Origin: Holdemania massiliensis | Lineage (GTDB): Bacteria; Bacillota_I; Bacilli_A; Erysipelotrichales; Erysipelotrichaceae | Direction: 5' to 3' | NCBI RefSeq assembly: GCF_022440805.1 | Contig: NZ_JAKNTK010000001.1 | Coordinates: forward strand, 3,596,001-3,660,000 | Length of the DNA: 64,000 nt | Part shown: piece by piece, positions 42,056 through 50,819 of the stretch | Numbering within the stretch: position 1 is the first letter of the stretch | Layout of the letters: every line of letters starts with the position of its first letter | Program-made: the position numbers and the translations under genes | The notes under the pieces: generated by a model | Told to the model about the DNA's origin: nothing | Seen by the model: the letters and a program-made list of their open reading frames with translations, nothing else | Database searches by the model: none

Positions 42056-42859
42056 TTAAATCCTATAGTCTTTATCAGAAGTATCCTTCAGATCTCGATA
42101 AGATATCAGCTGAATATGATGTTTATCAATCCATTCTTTCATAAAATCCGAAGTCATCATTTCATGATCCTTGCAGCGAATTAAGCTGTATGTACTCCAA
42201 CGGAAAATGTCAGCATCGATGAAACCTGCATGCCCTCCGATCATAGCATATTCATAGTCAAGCAATTCGTCTGCATGCGCTTTAACGTATTCCAAGGCAC
42301 TCGTTTTCATTTGATTTTCCAGGGAAAAAGGCTTAATATTCCAGCTTCCTTTCATTCTCCCTACATTAAATTGGTTTAAAATCTTTTGCGAGTAAGGAAT
42401 TCCGCTTTCCACAGATAAAGCTTCAATTGCCTTGATATAAGCTGGTGATACCCGACTGATTGAATGGCCATGCAGATATTCTGGATTTCTCCCGGTCAAA
42501 TCGCGATATCGTTGAAGCTGCGCCCGAATTTCTACCAATACTTCTTCGTAAGGCCATAGCTCTGCCTGACCAAAATTCGGATCCGCATATTTAACAGTGG
42601 ATCGAATAAAGATTCCATCTGCATCCACTAAATGGGGAATCTGTTTTGGATCCGCGACGCAGGGACCTGAGACAATGTTAAAATCAATGCCAAAACATGT
42701 TTCTGGATAGTCTTGAATACGAGAAGCAGCATACGCACTTTCCGGCATATTGACAAACAGACCCGTGCAGGTAACTATTCCTCGCTCCACCGCATCTAGG
42801 ATTCCTAACGTAATTCCACGCGTAAAGCCATAGTCGTCAGACTGAACAAGCAATTTCAC
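42056..42859 (-). CDS. YdjC/ChbG-family carbohydrate deacetylase homologue C
   Basis: I use the GTG at 42859, 7 bp after GAGGAGG; the nearer ATG is out of frame (267 aa). N-terminal SDDYGFTRG keeps both Asp. The usual GxHxN metal strand reads GIDFNIVSGP, with Asp in place of His, while HGHSISRVSP and GGHAGFIDADI supply later His. So the metal site differs from both homologues A and B and from ChbG. Encoded after EIID of PTS operon 2, so it likely acts on that system's sugar phosphate. Confidence 0.8.
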   Translation of the reverse strand: MKLLVQSDDYGFTRGITLGILDAVERGIVTCTGLFVNMPESAYAASRIQDYPETCFGIDFNIVSGPCVADPKQIPHLVDADGIFIRSTVKYADPNFGQAELWPYEEVLVEIRAQLQRYRDLTGRNPEYLHGHSISRVSPAYIKAIEALSVESGIPYSQKILNQFNVGRMKGSWNIKPFSLENQMKTSALEYVKAHADELLDYEYAMIGGHAGFIDADIFRWSTYSLIRCKDHEMMTSDFMKEWIDKHHIQLISYRDLKDTSDKDYRI

Positions 42860-42907
42860 ATTAAGTCCTCCTCTATCTTCAGTTATAAACGAGCAGGCTG
42901 TCATTGT

Positions 42908-42947
42908 CCAGACTTAAACAAGAAAAGATTTTCTTTTTAACGTCTGG
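42908..42947. other. Intercistronic hairpin after the EIID gene
   Basis: CCAGACTTAAA and TTTAACGTCTGG pair almost fully with a nested AAGAAAA/TTTTCTT. In the minus-strand mRNA this lies between EIID and the YdjC-family gene and could tune relative expression. Confidence 0.5.
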
Positions 42948-42999
42948 AACTATTCTGCCTTTTTTCACAATGGCTTTTTCTCACCATTAAGATCAAAAC

Positions 43000-43818
43000 T
43001 TAAAATATACCAAAGAAAGCTAAAACAACACAAACTCCCATGATCAGGAAAACAAGCTTTGTCGGCGTCATCCCTTTTTGCAAGGCCTTGAAAACACCCC
43101 ACCACAAGATCAGGCTTAATAGGCCCGGCATCACTCCATCCAATATTGATTGGACAGAAAAGCTTGCACCATTAATAACTGGTTCCAGAACAATATTCAC
43201 TTTTACGCTTGTGGCTATTAATGTGCCTATCATTACTGAACCTAAAACACCGCAGGCTTCCATAATCAACGGCACAATTCCTTTTTCGAAGGCAACGTTA
43301 ACCAAACTGACGCCATTTTTATAGCCTTCAATTAGGAAGAAGTATTTAGCCAGCAGCAATCCCCCGCCGTATAAAATAAGAAACAGGAGTGGGGCTAGAA
43401 TACTGCCGTCAGCTGCCAATCCAATACAAATACCGGCAATTATAACGCGGATGCAATTGAAGAAAAAGGAATCACCTACACCAGCTAATGGGCCCATCAA
43501 TGAAGCTTTCAGGCCGGAAATGGCGCCTTCATCCAACGTTCCTTTTTCAGCTCGCTCTTTTTCCATCGCCGCGACAATCCCAGTAATCAATCCATGCATT
43601 ACTTGATGAGTATTAAAGAATTCATTCGCATTTCTGGCAAACGCTTTCTTTTTCTCTTCAGGATCCTGATAAAAAGAATCAATAGCCGGCCAGACTGACA
43701 TGCCGAAAGCTTTACCCTGCATAACAACTTGATTGAAGGCCATAAACGTATTCAAAGAGTAGTAATAACAGCGATTAAGCATTCTTTTTTCTTCTTTGGA
43801 CAATACATATTTAGCCAT
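43000..43818 (-). CDS. Mannose-family PTS system 2, EIID component
   Basis: The ATG at 43818, 9 bp after GGAGGAG, is preferred over 43827 (272 aa). ManZ motifs: FNQVVMQGKAFGMSVWPAI, FFNTHQVMHGLI, LMGPLAGVGDSFFF; about four C-terminal membrane helices. Closer to the classic family sequence than the EIID of system 1. Overlaps EIIC by 8 bp. Confidence 0.92.
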   Translation of the reverse strand: MAKYVLSKEEKRMLNRCYYYSLNTFMAFNQVVMQGKAFGMSVWPAIDSFYQDPEEKKKAFARNANEFFNTHQVMHGLITGIVAAMEKERAEKGTLDEGAISGLKASLMGPLAGVGDSFFFNCIRVIIAGICIGLAADGSILAPLLFLILYGGGLLLAKYFFLIEGYKNGVSLVNVAFEKGIVPLIMEACGVLGSVMIGTLIATSVKVNIVLEPVINGASFSVQSILDGVMPGLLSLILWWGVFKALQKGMTPTKLVFLIMGVCVVLAFFGIF

Positions 43819-44590
43819 AGAAATCATCTCCTCCGCCTGTTGATATTTTCTTTTCTATTTCCTGCATTTTATAATTTCGAGTAAAGCCTACGTAAGCCAG
43901 AATAAGCGCCAGAATAGCGATTGGCAAAGTGCTTAATCCCAGATATTTAGCGAGAATAAAACCGAGCAGCACATAGAACGGTGTAGACTGAGAAAAAATA
44001 GCCTGAGTAGTAAGACACAATCCAACGACCACCAACATTCCACCGGCAGCGCTGAGACCGTTAAGAAGCCAGGCAGGTACTACTTGGAACATAATCTCAA
44101 CAGCTTCCGAGCCATAGAAGCAGCAAAGGAAAATAATAATTGCCGGCAGAGTAAACCGAACAAACAACATCTCCAAAATCATAACCCATCGAAATTTCTG
44201 AACCTCCCCAGCATTTGCCAATCGTGTAGAAATTGGCTGGATGGAGTTAGAAATCGCCTGCGTAATCGGATTCACTGAATTCATCAGGGCACCGATAGGA
44301 ACAGCAATGGCAAGTCCCTGTTCAATACTAATTCCTGATAAAATGGTAAGACCAACACCTACTGCTGTACTGGTACGATAATCGGCAGCCACAACTCCGC
44401 CAATACCGGAAATTCCCATGTAAATTGCCTCCAGTTCAGCTCCCATAATTACACCTGTTTTAAGATCTCCGCAGACTAATCCAGTTACAGAACCTAAAAT
44501 AATCGGCCGAGTTGCAGTTTGGAAACCAACAAAGCCATCGATGCACTGACAAATATAATAAGTCAGAGCAATGAGAAGAGCTTGAATCAT
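43811..44590 (-). CDS. Mannose-family PTS system 2, EIIC component
   Basis: 259 aa; AAAGGAGG precedes the ATG. About eight helices with EII-Sor motifs: TRPIILGSVTGLVCGD, GVIMGAELEAIYMGISGIGG, ADYRTSTAVG. Sugar channel together with EIID. Confidence 0.92.
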   Translation of the reverse strand: MIQALLIALTYYICQCIDGFVGFQTATRPIILGSVTGLVCGDLKTGVIMGAELEAIYMGISGIGGVVAADYRTSTAVGVGLTILSGISIEQGLAIAVPIGALMNSVNPITQAISNSIQPISTRLANAGEVQKFRWVMILEMLFVRFTLPAIIIFLCCFYGSEAVEIMFQVVPAWLLNGLSAAGGMLVVVGLCLTTQAIFSQSTPFYVLLGFILAKYLGLSTLPIAILALILAYVGFTRNYKMQEIEKKISTGGGDDFYG

Positions 44591-44626
44591 AACCTATTCC
44601 TCCTTTAGTTAAACAGAGATGCCTTC

Positions 44627-45124
44627 TTACTTGTTTTCTGGTTTTGCTTTAACTAATAATTCTGAAAAATTCTCCTTGGGCACAGAGGGAAGCATCTGGC
44701 AGAAAATAGATTCTGATATAGAATTCAATTTCTTAAACAACTCAAAGTCTTCCGGATCTGCACTGCAATAGGCATGAATCACAGTTTTATCCCGTGACTT
44801 CTTCTTTCGATAGTTAGCCACATTCACTTCGTGAATAGGCAGAGCCTCAACCAAACGAATTGCATCTGCAGGATTATCCACAATCAATAAGATACGCATT
44901 TTGTCTGCCCGTGGGTCTTTTAACAAACGAATCGATTCATCAACGCCACGAACATGAACCTTTTTACCCGCAGGCGCTGTCATTAACAACATCTTTACTT
45001 TCAGCTGATCTTTGATAACCTCATCATTGGCAACCATCAATGTATCAGCATTCAATGCACGGGACCAAGCGGTTACTACCTGGCCGTGAATCAATCTTTC
45101 ATCTAGTCTCAACTGTAAGATCAT
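44627..45124 (-). CDS. Mannose-family PTS system 2, EIIB component
   Basis: 165 aa; AAAGGAGG 9 bp before the ATG. RLDERLIHGQ carries the phospho-His (about residue 13), followed by TAWSRALNADTLMVANDE. First gene of the operon EIIB, EIIC, EIID, YdjC homologue, NagA-like. The EIIA of this system lies 2.3 kb away on the other strand. Confidence 0.93.
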   Translation of the reverse strand: MILQLRLDERLIHGQVVTAWSRALNADTLMVANDEVIKDQLKVKMLLMTAPAGKKVHVRGVDESIRLLKDPRADKMRILLIVDNPADAIRLVEALPIHEVNVANYRKKKSRDKTVIHAYCSADPEDFELFKKLNSISESIFCQMLPSVPKENFSELLVKAKPENK

Positions 45125-45209
45125 GCATGAGTTCCTCCTTTCTTAAGTCCCCTAAAATTCCATGACTCATACCCCGGCCGGACAGCAGAGATACGGAATG
45201 TTAGCGCTT

Positions 45210-45224
45210 TCTGATTTCATTATA
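45210..45224 (-). promoter_or_regulatory. -10 and shared downstream element of PTS operon 2
   Basis: Minus strand TATAATGAAATCAGA, then AAGC. The same order (TACAATGAAATCAGAGAGC) follows the -10 of PTS operon 1. No good -35 at 17 bp, consistent with an activator-dependent promoter. Confidence 0.55.
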
Positions 45225-45362
45225 AGTAGTCAACTGCCTACTTCCAGTTCGTGCTTTTTTATTCTCTATTTAAAAAATTCGCATGAAAATTAATCTCGTC
45301 CAAGAAAAGTTAATATTTGATATTTACAGCTCTCTTATCTATATGTAGTTTCCACCTCGCAT

Positions 45363-47303
45363 TCATTTTAAAATCAAATTCATCTGTTCGTTGACAATCT
45401 GCTGACTCGGTTCATTGATCAGCCGTTTAAGGAAAGTATTTTCGCAGACTAATTCATGCAGCAGCACATTAAAAAAGCGCATATTTTCTGAATCCAGACG
45501 AGCTATTAAAAAGATATAAGAAAAACAGCGTACTCCTCCCCGAAGAACTTTTCGGCTGATATTGCCAACGATGAGCTGATTCCGCATAATTTGAGAATGA
45601 TGGAGTATTGTCACAATTCTGCCATTATAATTCTCGGAAGCAACAAATTCATCTTTGACTGATAAAGCTAAAGGCGGCAGCTGCTGTCTAATCCTGTTAA
45701 ACAACCGTTCAACACTGTCACGATTGTTGAGATCTAAAGGGAGTGATACAATCTCGTGAAGCACGTCCTCACATAAATCTCGGTTCTTTCGAATGAAGTC
45801 ATTCAAATTGTTCAGATGATAAGGTAATACATCGTGCGGAAATACCTTACAGTTGAATTTCTGAGTCACTGTATCACTTATGATCAGATCATATTGTTGA
45901 CTCTGCCAGTTAACAATTTCGTTGTAGCCCAGACAATTCAGATCGCTGTAATAGTCATGATCCACTTCTTTTTCGATCAATTTTTTGATGAATGTTGGTT
46001 CCATGCGGCTGGTTCTGGATATGATCGCAATTTTCTGCCGATGATATTTTAAAGACGTCAGTTGGATGCTGAACGATAAGATTTCAGCCAGCGATGACGC
46101 TTGACTGGAAGCTACCGGACATTGAAAAAAATCTTCAAGCAGATGAGTTACTTCTCGTGTTAGCCAGCTTAACAACGGGTACTCGGTCGTCAGCGAATCA
46201 CGGCCACCTAAATTAGTAGCTTTATTCATGAGCATATTGAACTGATACTTTAATATGATTTGACTTAATGCATAGCTTAGATAGCGATCTACCAGCGGTT
46301 CCTGGATTAAATTCAAATTGAAATTATCAGCAAAATAATTACAAATTTGTTCAGTTAAATCCGCCAGTGATTCAGGAAAAAAATGCCGAACCAAATCGAC
46401 GTTTTCATCAATATTTGGATTTGCAACGAGAAGTAAAATCGCTGCAGAACAGATCTCAGTTTGATCATACGGGCCTAAATTCAGTTCACGTGTTAGCTTT
46501 TCTAATAATGTTTCCGCAATTGAATACACAGGTAAATTCCAAACCTGCCTTAACAGCTTCTCATGGCAGTGCTCAAACTTGGTTAACGGAAATCCCGCCC
46601 GAATTCTTGCATTCTGGATAATGAGATAACTAGTCAGCCTACGCTTTTCAATATTGAGAATAGGATAAGAATTTTGATCCAAGACAGTTTCAATCATTCG
46701 AATAATTGTTTCATAAGTTTCGGTCTGATAACCCCACAGAATATTCGGATTGTCCGGACTAGGAATAATATTAATATCGAACAGAGAATACAAAGAAATG
46801 AAACAACGTCGAATATCAAATTCATTACCGCGGACTTTCAGGCCATAATAAGGTACATTCTCTACCCAAATATCGAAAGTTCTGACAAATTCCCGTGCTC
46901 CCCGGACAGCATTGCGAATACTGGATCGTGAATATCCAATTGTATCTGCTAAGGTTTCGACACTGATTGAATTTCTGGACCAAAGCAACAGTTTTCCGAT
47001 ACAAGCCTGAAGCAGGATATCCTTATTTGATTGAAAACTATGACGATGTCGATAATAAAAAGCTCGGCAATACCGAAATTTCATGTCGAATCGAGATTGA
47101 TCAATTATTTCGAAAGTGATCTTGCGGGTATTGACAATCAGTGAAATCCCAAAGTCAGCGGCGATTTCCCTCAGATTATTTAGGTCCATAGTCATTTCAT
47201 AGTTACTCAGATCAAAAAAAGCCTGAAAACTCGAAACATCCGTTTCTCCATTGACAATCAGATGACAGAGTTCAATATAATTTCTAAGAAAAAAACGATT
47301 CAT
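45363..47303 (-). CDS. PRD-containing transcriptional regulator of PTS system 2
   Basis: The ATG at 47303 with GGGGGA upstream is used (646 aa); the frame extends to 47387 with weaker signals. N-terminal HTH regions (about 1-60 and 90-140, including LADTIGYSRSSIRNAVRGA), then PRD-like helical domains (about 170-390), an EIIB-like part (about 420-500) and a C-terminal EIIA-like part with a conserved His region (ILHHSQIMRNQ). Same architecture as the regulator of PTS operon 1 but strongly diverged. It lies between the system 2 operon and the divergent EIIA gene and probably controls both. Confidence 0.82.
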   Translation of the reverse strand: MNRFFLRNYIELCHLIVNGETDVSSFQAFFDLSNYEMTMDLNNLREIAADFGISLIVNTRKITFEIIDQSRFDMKFRYCRAFYYRHRHSFQSNKDILLQACIGKLLLWSRNSISVETLADTIGYSRSSIRNAVRGAREFVRTFDIWVENVPYYGLKVRGNEFDIRRCFISLYSLFDINIIPSPDNPNILWGYQTETYETIIRMIETVLDQNSYPILNIEKRRLTSYLIIQNARIRAGFPLTKFEHCHEKLLRQVWNLPVYSIAETLLEKLTRELNLGPYDQTEICSAAILLLVANPNIDENVDLVRHFFPESLADLTEQICNYFADNFNLNLIQEPLVDRYLSYALSQIILKYQFNMLMNKATNLGGRDSLTTEYPLLSWLTREVTHLLEDFFQCPVASSQASSLAEILSFSIQLTSLKYHRQKIAIISRTSRMEPTFIKKLIEKEVDHDYYSDLNCLGYNEIVNWQSQQYDLIISDTVTQKFNCKVFPHDVLPYHLNNLNDFIRKNRDLCEDVLHEIVSLPLDLNNRDSVERLFNRIRQQLPPLALSVKDEFVASENYNGRIVTILHHSQIMRNQLIVGNISRKVLRGGVRCFSYIFLIARLDSENMRFFNVLLHELVCENTFLKRLINEPSQQIVNEQMNLILK

Positions 47304-47398
47304 TGCGAATTCCCCCGCTCCCTTGTCTTTTATCATATTTGACCCCGGCTTCATCTTTATGCGATTGTTTTTAGTATTCTCATACAATTTTTTTGCAT

Positions 47399-47416
47399 AG
47401 AACTGATAATTGTTCT
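47399..47416. promoter_or_regulatory. Inverted repeat between the PRD regulator and EIIA
   Basis: AGAAC, 8 bp, GTTCT (47399-47403 and 47412-47416) in the divergent promoter region. Weak, but well placed for a regulator. Confidence 0.35.
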
Positions 47417-47449
47417 GAGATAGAATAATCCAGAAAAGAGGGAATGATC

Positions 47450-47839
47450 ATGATTGGAATCATATTAGTCAGTCACGGCAAAATGGCAGAGGGAATCATA
47501 AATTCCGCAACTCTGTTTTTTGGAGACAAAATTGAGCAGATGGCAGCTGTCAGTCTGCAGTTAGAAGATACTCCGGATGATTTTTTAGAACGATTAAAAG
47601 CACAGATCGTCCAGAATGATACGGGTGAAGGGGTATTGATTTTAGCCGATCTTTTAGGGGGAACACCCTGCAACTTGGCAGCAACTCTGATGAACGAACA
47701 TATACATATTATCAGCGGCATGAATTTAGGTTTGATACTGGAAGTTCTCGGATTAAGGGAATCCGGAAATCTTGATTGGAATGAATTAGCAGAAACTGCC
47801 AAAAATGGAATTATGCATCTGAATACACTGTTAGACTAA
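47450..47839 (+). CDS. Mannose-family PTS system 2, EIIA component
   Basis: The second ATG (47450) is 6 bp after AGAGGGA and is preferred (129 aa). GIILVSHGKMAEG holds the phospho-His (about residue 8), and LILADLLGGTPCN is the typical DLxGGTP segment. Cytosolic; carries phosphate from HPr to EIIB. It is transcribed away from the regulator and the rest of system 2, an uncommon split; it could also serve other EIIBs. Confidence 0.9.
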   Translation: MIGIILVSHGKMAEGIINSATLFFGDKIEQMAAVSLQLEDTPDDFLERLKAQIVQNDTGEGVLILADLLGGTPCNLAATLMNEHIHIISGMNLGLILEVLGLRESGNLDWNELAETAKNGIMHLNTLLD

Positions 47840-47986
47840 GAGTAAGTTACTTTTTGATATTTTTCAGTCCGCAACATTTGTCCGAGTATATAATCACATC
47901 TTTTATCCTGTGTTTCTCAATGTTTTTTCTGATAGACTACCAATTACAACATACCGAAATGATGACTAAAATCGCTTTGCGTATTC

Positions 47987-48015
47987 TTGTCAAAATCCAG
48001 AAGTCTTGTTATAAT
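47987..48015 (+). promoter_or_regulatory. Promoter of tRNA-Leu(UAG)
   Basis: TTGTCA (47987-47992), 17-bp spacer, TATAAT (48010-48015). Confidence 0.8.
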
Positions 48016-48025
48016 ATTTGAGCAT

Positions 48026-48109
<84 letters not shown>

Positions 48110-48121
48110 AATTGGTAAGAT

Positions 48122-48159
48122 AAAAGCTATAACGTGGAAAAAGGTTATAGCTTTTTTTA
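48122..48159 (+). terminator. Terminator after tRNA-Leu(UAG)
   Basis: AAAAGCTATAAC, 10-nt loop, GTTATAGCTTTT, then TTT: a 12-bp perfect stem. Confidence 0.9.
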
Positions 48160-48245
48160 TACAACAATACCTTTTAAATAAAATGGGAAACTGCGCAAAA
48201 ACTCTCAATATCCTTAAAACACAGGTCTTGCCTTCTGCTAAAAAG

Positions 48246-48282
48246 TAAAAATCCCGGCTGCCCACAGAGCAGTCCCGGGATT
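48246..48282 (-). terminator. Terminator of the MacAB-like export operon
   Basis: Minus strand: AATCCCGG, 17-nt loop, CCGGGATT, then TTTAC. Confidence 0.8.
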
Positions 48283-48351
48283 ATCAATGAAAAGTCAAAA
48301 CGAGGGTTAAAGAAGCAAAACAGATCCTCATTTCTAGGCAGACCCTCCTCT

Positions 48352-49014
48352 TCACGAACTTAAAATTCCATCCTGAAGATACAGAATTCGGCGTCCGGCG
48401 TTGGCGACATTCAGGTCATGGCTAATCTGAATGATCGTATTTCCTGCTTCATTGAGCTGTTGAAACAGGGATAGGATTTCCTGGCCGGTTTTTGAATCCA
48501 GCGCTCCGGTCGGCTCATCGGCCAACAAGACAGCCGGTTTGGTGATCAGTGCCCGCGCGATGGCCGCTCGCTGCTGCTGACCACCCGATAATTCCTTCGG
48601 CAGGTGCGTGCGCCGATCCCAAAGACCTACCTTCCGAATCGTTTCTTCAGCTTCAGGCAGCGCGGAAGCCCGCGTTTGTCCGCGAATCAGCAGCGGAAGC
48701 ATGACATTCATCAGGACATCATACTGCGAAATCAGATGATACTTCTGAAAAATAAAACCGATCTTCTGATTGCGGATCACCGCCAGCTCATCCTCATCGC
48801 AGCTGTCAATGCGGACTCCATCCAGTTCATAAGTGCCGCTGTCAGCCTTATCCATGCAGCCGATGATATGCATCAGTGTACTTTTGCCGGAACCGGAGGC
48901 TCCTAAAATTGTGATGAATTCACCCTTGGATACGGAAAGGGAAACTTCTTTAAGCACCGGAAGCTGACTTTCTCCCATCGGATAGGCTTTGTTGATATGG
49001 CAGAGTTTCAGCAT
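48352..49014 (-). CDS. ABC transporter ATPase (MacB/LolD-type)
   Basis: 220 aa. Walker A GASGSGKST, signature LSGGQQQRAAIARAL, Walker B VLLADEPTGALDS, switch His ISHDLN. The sequence VLKEVSLSVSKGEFITILGASGSGKSTLMHIIGCMD is characteristic of the MacB-type ATPases that drive FtsX-like permeases. It starts just before the preceding lipoprotein stop, the last gene of the operon. Partner permease is at 49612-50817. Confidence 0.93.
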   Translation of the reverse strand: MLKLCHINKAYPMGESQLPVLKEVSLSVSKGEFITILGASGSGKSTLMHIIGCMDKADSGTYELDGVRIDSCDEDELAVIRNQKIGFIFQKYHLISQYDVLMNVMLPLLIRGQTRASALPEAEETIRKVGLWDRRTHLPKELSGGQQQRAAIARALITKPAVLLADEPTGALDSKTGQEILSLFQQLNEAGNTIIQISHDLNVANAGRRILYLQDGILSS

Positions 49015-49572
49015 TTATTCCCAGATCTCACACAGACTGACCTGACCTTCCTGATCGGTCACAATTTTCAGCACACTCATTTTGTGAATGCTGGACAATC
49101 CGCCTTTACCTCCGGTATTATCTTTAATTTCTATCCCGGCCGGCAGTGTAAAGACTTTGGTTTCGCCAGTATATTCCAGCACCGAGGATAAAGACGCAGC
49201 TGAGCCGTCGCTGCTGGTATCCGCCGCTGTGTCTGACCGGTCCGCCCCTTCCGGAATATCCGTGACTCCGCCAGAACCTTCGCCTGGCTTGGTTCCCCCT
49301 GCTGGACCGTTTTCTTTTCCATCCTTTTCATTTTCACGTTCCTTCAGAAACTCAGGAATTTCAGCCAGACTCAGTTCCACTTCATTCCCGGCGATACTCT
49401 TAACGGTGCCGAAGTACAGCGTCTGGCTGTCCGCGGCCGGCGCCTGCGGATTATGGGTGGGCGTTACCGAGGAAGGTTCATTCACCGGTGTTTTTTTCTG
49501 ATTGTTTGTGCCGCAGGCGGCAAGGGATAAGACCGTAATCATGCAGAGCGTAAGTTTCAATAAAGTTTTCAT
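49015..49572 (-). CDS. Lipoprotein in the export operon
   Basis: 185 aa. Lipoprotein signal ending LSLAACG (Cys about 20). Residues about 50-75 (TLYFGTVKSIAGNEVELSLAE) form a beta-strand pair; then a Gly/Ser/Asp-rich linker; then another beta part (VFTLPAGIEIKD, MSVLKIVTDQEGQVSLCEIWE). No family recognised. Sits between the permease and the ATPase, so it is likely an extracellular accessory or signal-sensing part of the exporter. Confidence 0.7.
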   Translation of the reverse strand: MKTLLKLTLCMITVLSLAACGTNNQKKTPVNEPSSVTPTHNPQAPAADSQTLYFGTVKSIAGNEVELSLAEIPEFLKERENEKDGKENGPAGGTKPGEGSGGVTDIPEGADRSDTAADTSSDGSAASLSSVLEYTGETKVFTLPAGIEIKDNTGGKGGLSSIHKMSVLKIVTDQEGQVSLCEIWE

Positions 49573-49611
49573 CGTTTTTCTCCTTTTTTTCTATATATAA
49601 ACACCACTGCG

Positions 49612-50817
49612 TTATTCAACGTTGAGTGCGTTTACCGGGATCAGTTTAGAAGCGCAGTAAGCAGGATAAAATCCGAATAATGTTCCCGTTCCGACAGCGA
49701 AGATCAGCGCTATGATCATTCCCTGAGGAACCGGGACAATCGGAATATTGGCTGAACGCTCCAGCAAGGGCAGAGCGATAAAGCTCAAAAGTACGCCCAC
49801 GCATCCGCCGAAAACACCAATGGCTGAAGACTCCAGCAAAAACTGAACTAGAATATCTTTCCGACGGGTTCCCAGGGCTTTGAGAATACCGATTTCACAG
49901 GTTCTTTCCCGGATCGTGACAAACAGAACATTCATGATTCCGATACCGCTGACGACAAAGACAATGGCTGCCATCGAGATTAACAAAGCATTCATTGTTC
50001 TGGCTGAGGCGGTAGCCGCTTCAATTCGGCTTCCGGCATCTTCAATGTCATACAGCTCACCGTGCTGCAGATAATAATCCAGTGTGCTGCGAATCTCCTG
50101 AATCGCAAGTTTGATCTTTTTCACACTCGAGGCTTTCCCGACCGCTTCCGGAAAGTCATATTCATTCGAGAATCCCTTTGCCTGATAGTTAGCATAAGGA
50201 ATAAATAAAGCATCGTCGGTGCTGATACCCTGCAGGCCGTCACCGCTGCGCTGAAGCACGCCGATGACTTGATATCGCTTCTGCTGAATTGTCAGCGTCT
50301 TTCCCACCGCTTCTTCTTCATTTTTGAAATAGGTTTTAGCGACGTTATAGCCCAAAATAACAGCGTTGGCGCCCTGTTCATAATGAGCTTCTGAAAAATC
50401 GAATCCCGCTGTCAGTGCAAGATTGGAGATTTCCGAATAGCCCTCTGTCACGCCGACGATGGTAAGATCAGCCTTTTCTTTTCCAAATTTCACTTGTTTC
50501 ATCGTGCTTTGCCGCAGATACATTCCGGTCAAGACCGAAGATTCATCGAGAATATGCTGAAGCAGCTCCGGGGTCAGCGGTTCCACGCGGATCTGCTTGG
50601 CTCTCATCGCCGCTCCGTAATCGACTTTGAGATACAAGGTATCCGCGGACAGACTGGAGTACTGCCTGGCCGCCTCCTGTTCAGCGCCCTGACCGATGGC
50701 AATCACCAGGACAATCGTAATCGTACCCACGATAATTCCTAACGAGTTCAGCAGGACCTTCAGCCGATTCTGGCGGACATGAATCCAGACCAGCCGCAGT
50801 AATTCCGTCAGCCGCAT
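49612..50817 (-). CDS. MacB/FtsX-type ABC permease
   Basis: 401 aa. One N-terminal helix (about 22-42), an extracellular MacB_PCD-like domain (about 45-275), then three C-terminal helices of the FtsX domain (about 285-400; VFVVSGIGIMNVLFVTIRERTCEIGILKALG). A mechanotransmission-type permease that works with the adjacent ATPase and the HlyD-type adaptor. Substrate could be an antimicrobial peptide or a cell-wall precursor; not known. Confidence 0.9.
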   Translation of the reverse strand: MRLTELLRLVWIHVRQNRLKVLLNSLGIIVGTITIVLVIAIGQGAEQEAARQYSSLSADTLYLKVDYGAAMRAKQIRVEPLTPELLQHILDESSVLTGMYLRQSTMKQVKFGKEKADLTIVGVTEGYSEISNLALTAGFDFSEAHYEQGANAVILGYNVAKTYFKNEEEAVGKTLTIQQKRYQVIGVLQRSGDGLQGISTDDALFIPYANYQAKGFSNEYDFPEAVGKASSVKKIKLAIQEIRSTLDYYLQHGELYDIEDAGSRIEAATASARTMNALLISMAAIVFVVSGIGIMNVLFVTIRERTCEIGILKALGTRRKDILVQFLLESSAIGVFGGCVGVLLSFIALPLLERSANIPIVPVPQGMIIALIFAVGTGTLFGFYPAYCASKLIPVNALNVE

Positions 50818-50819
50818 CG

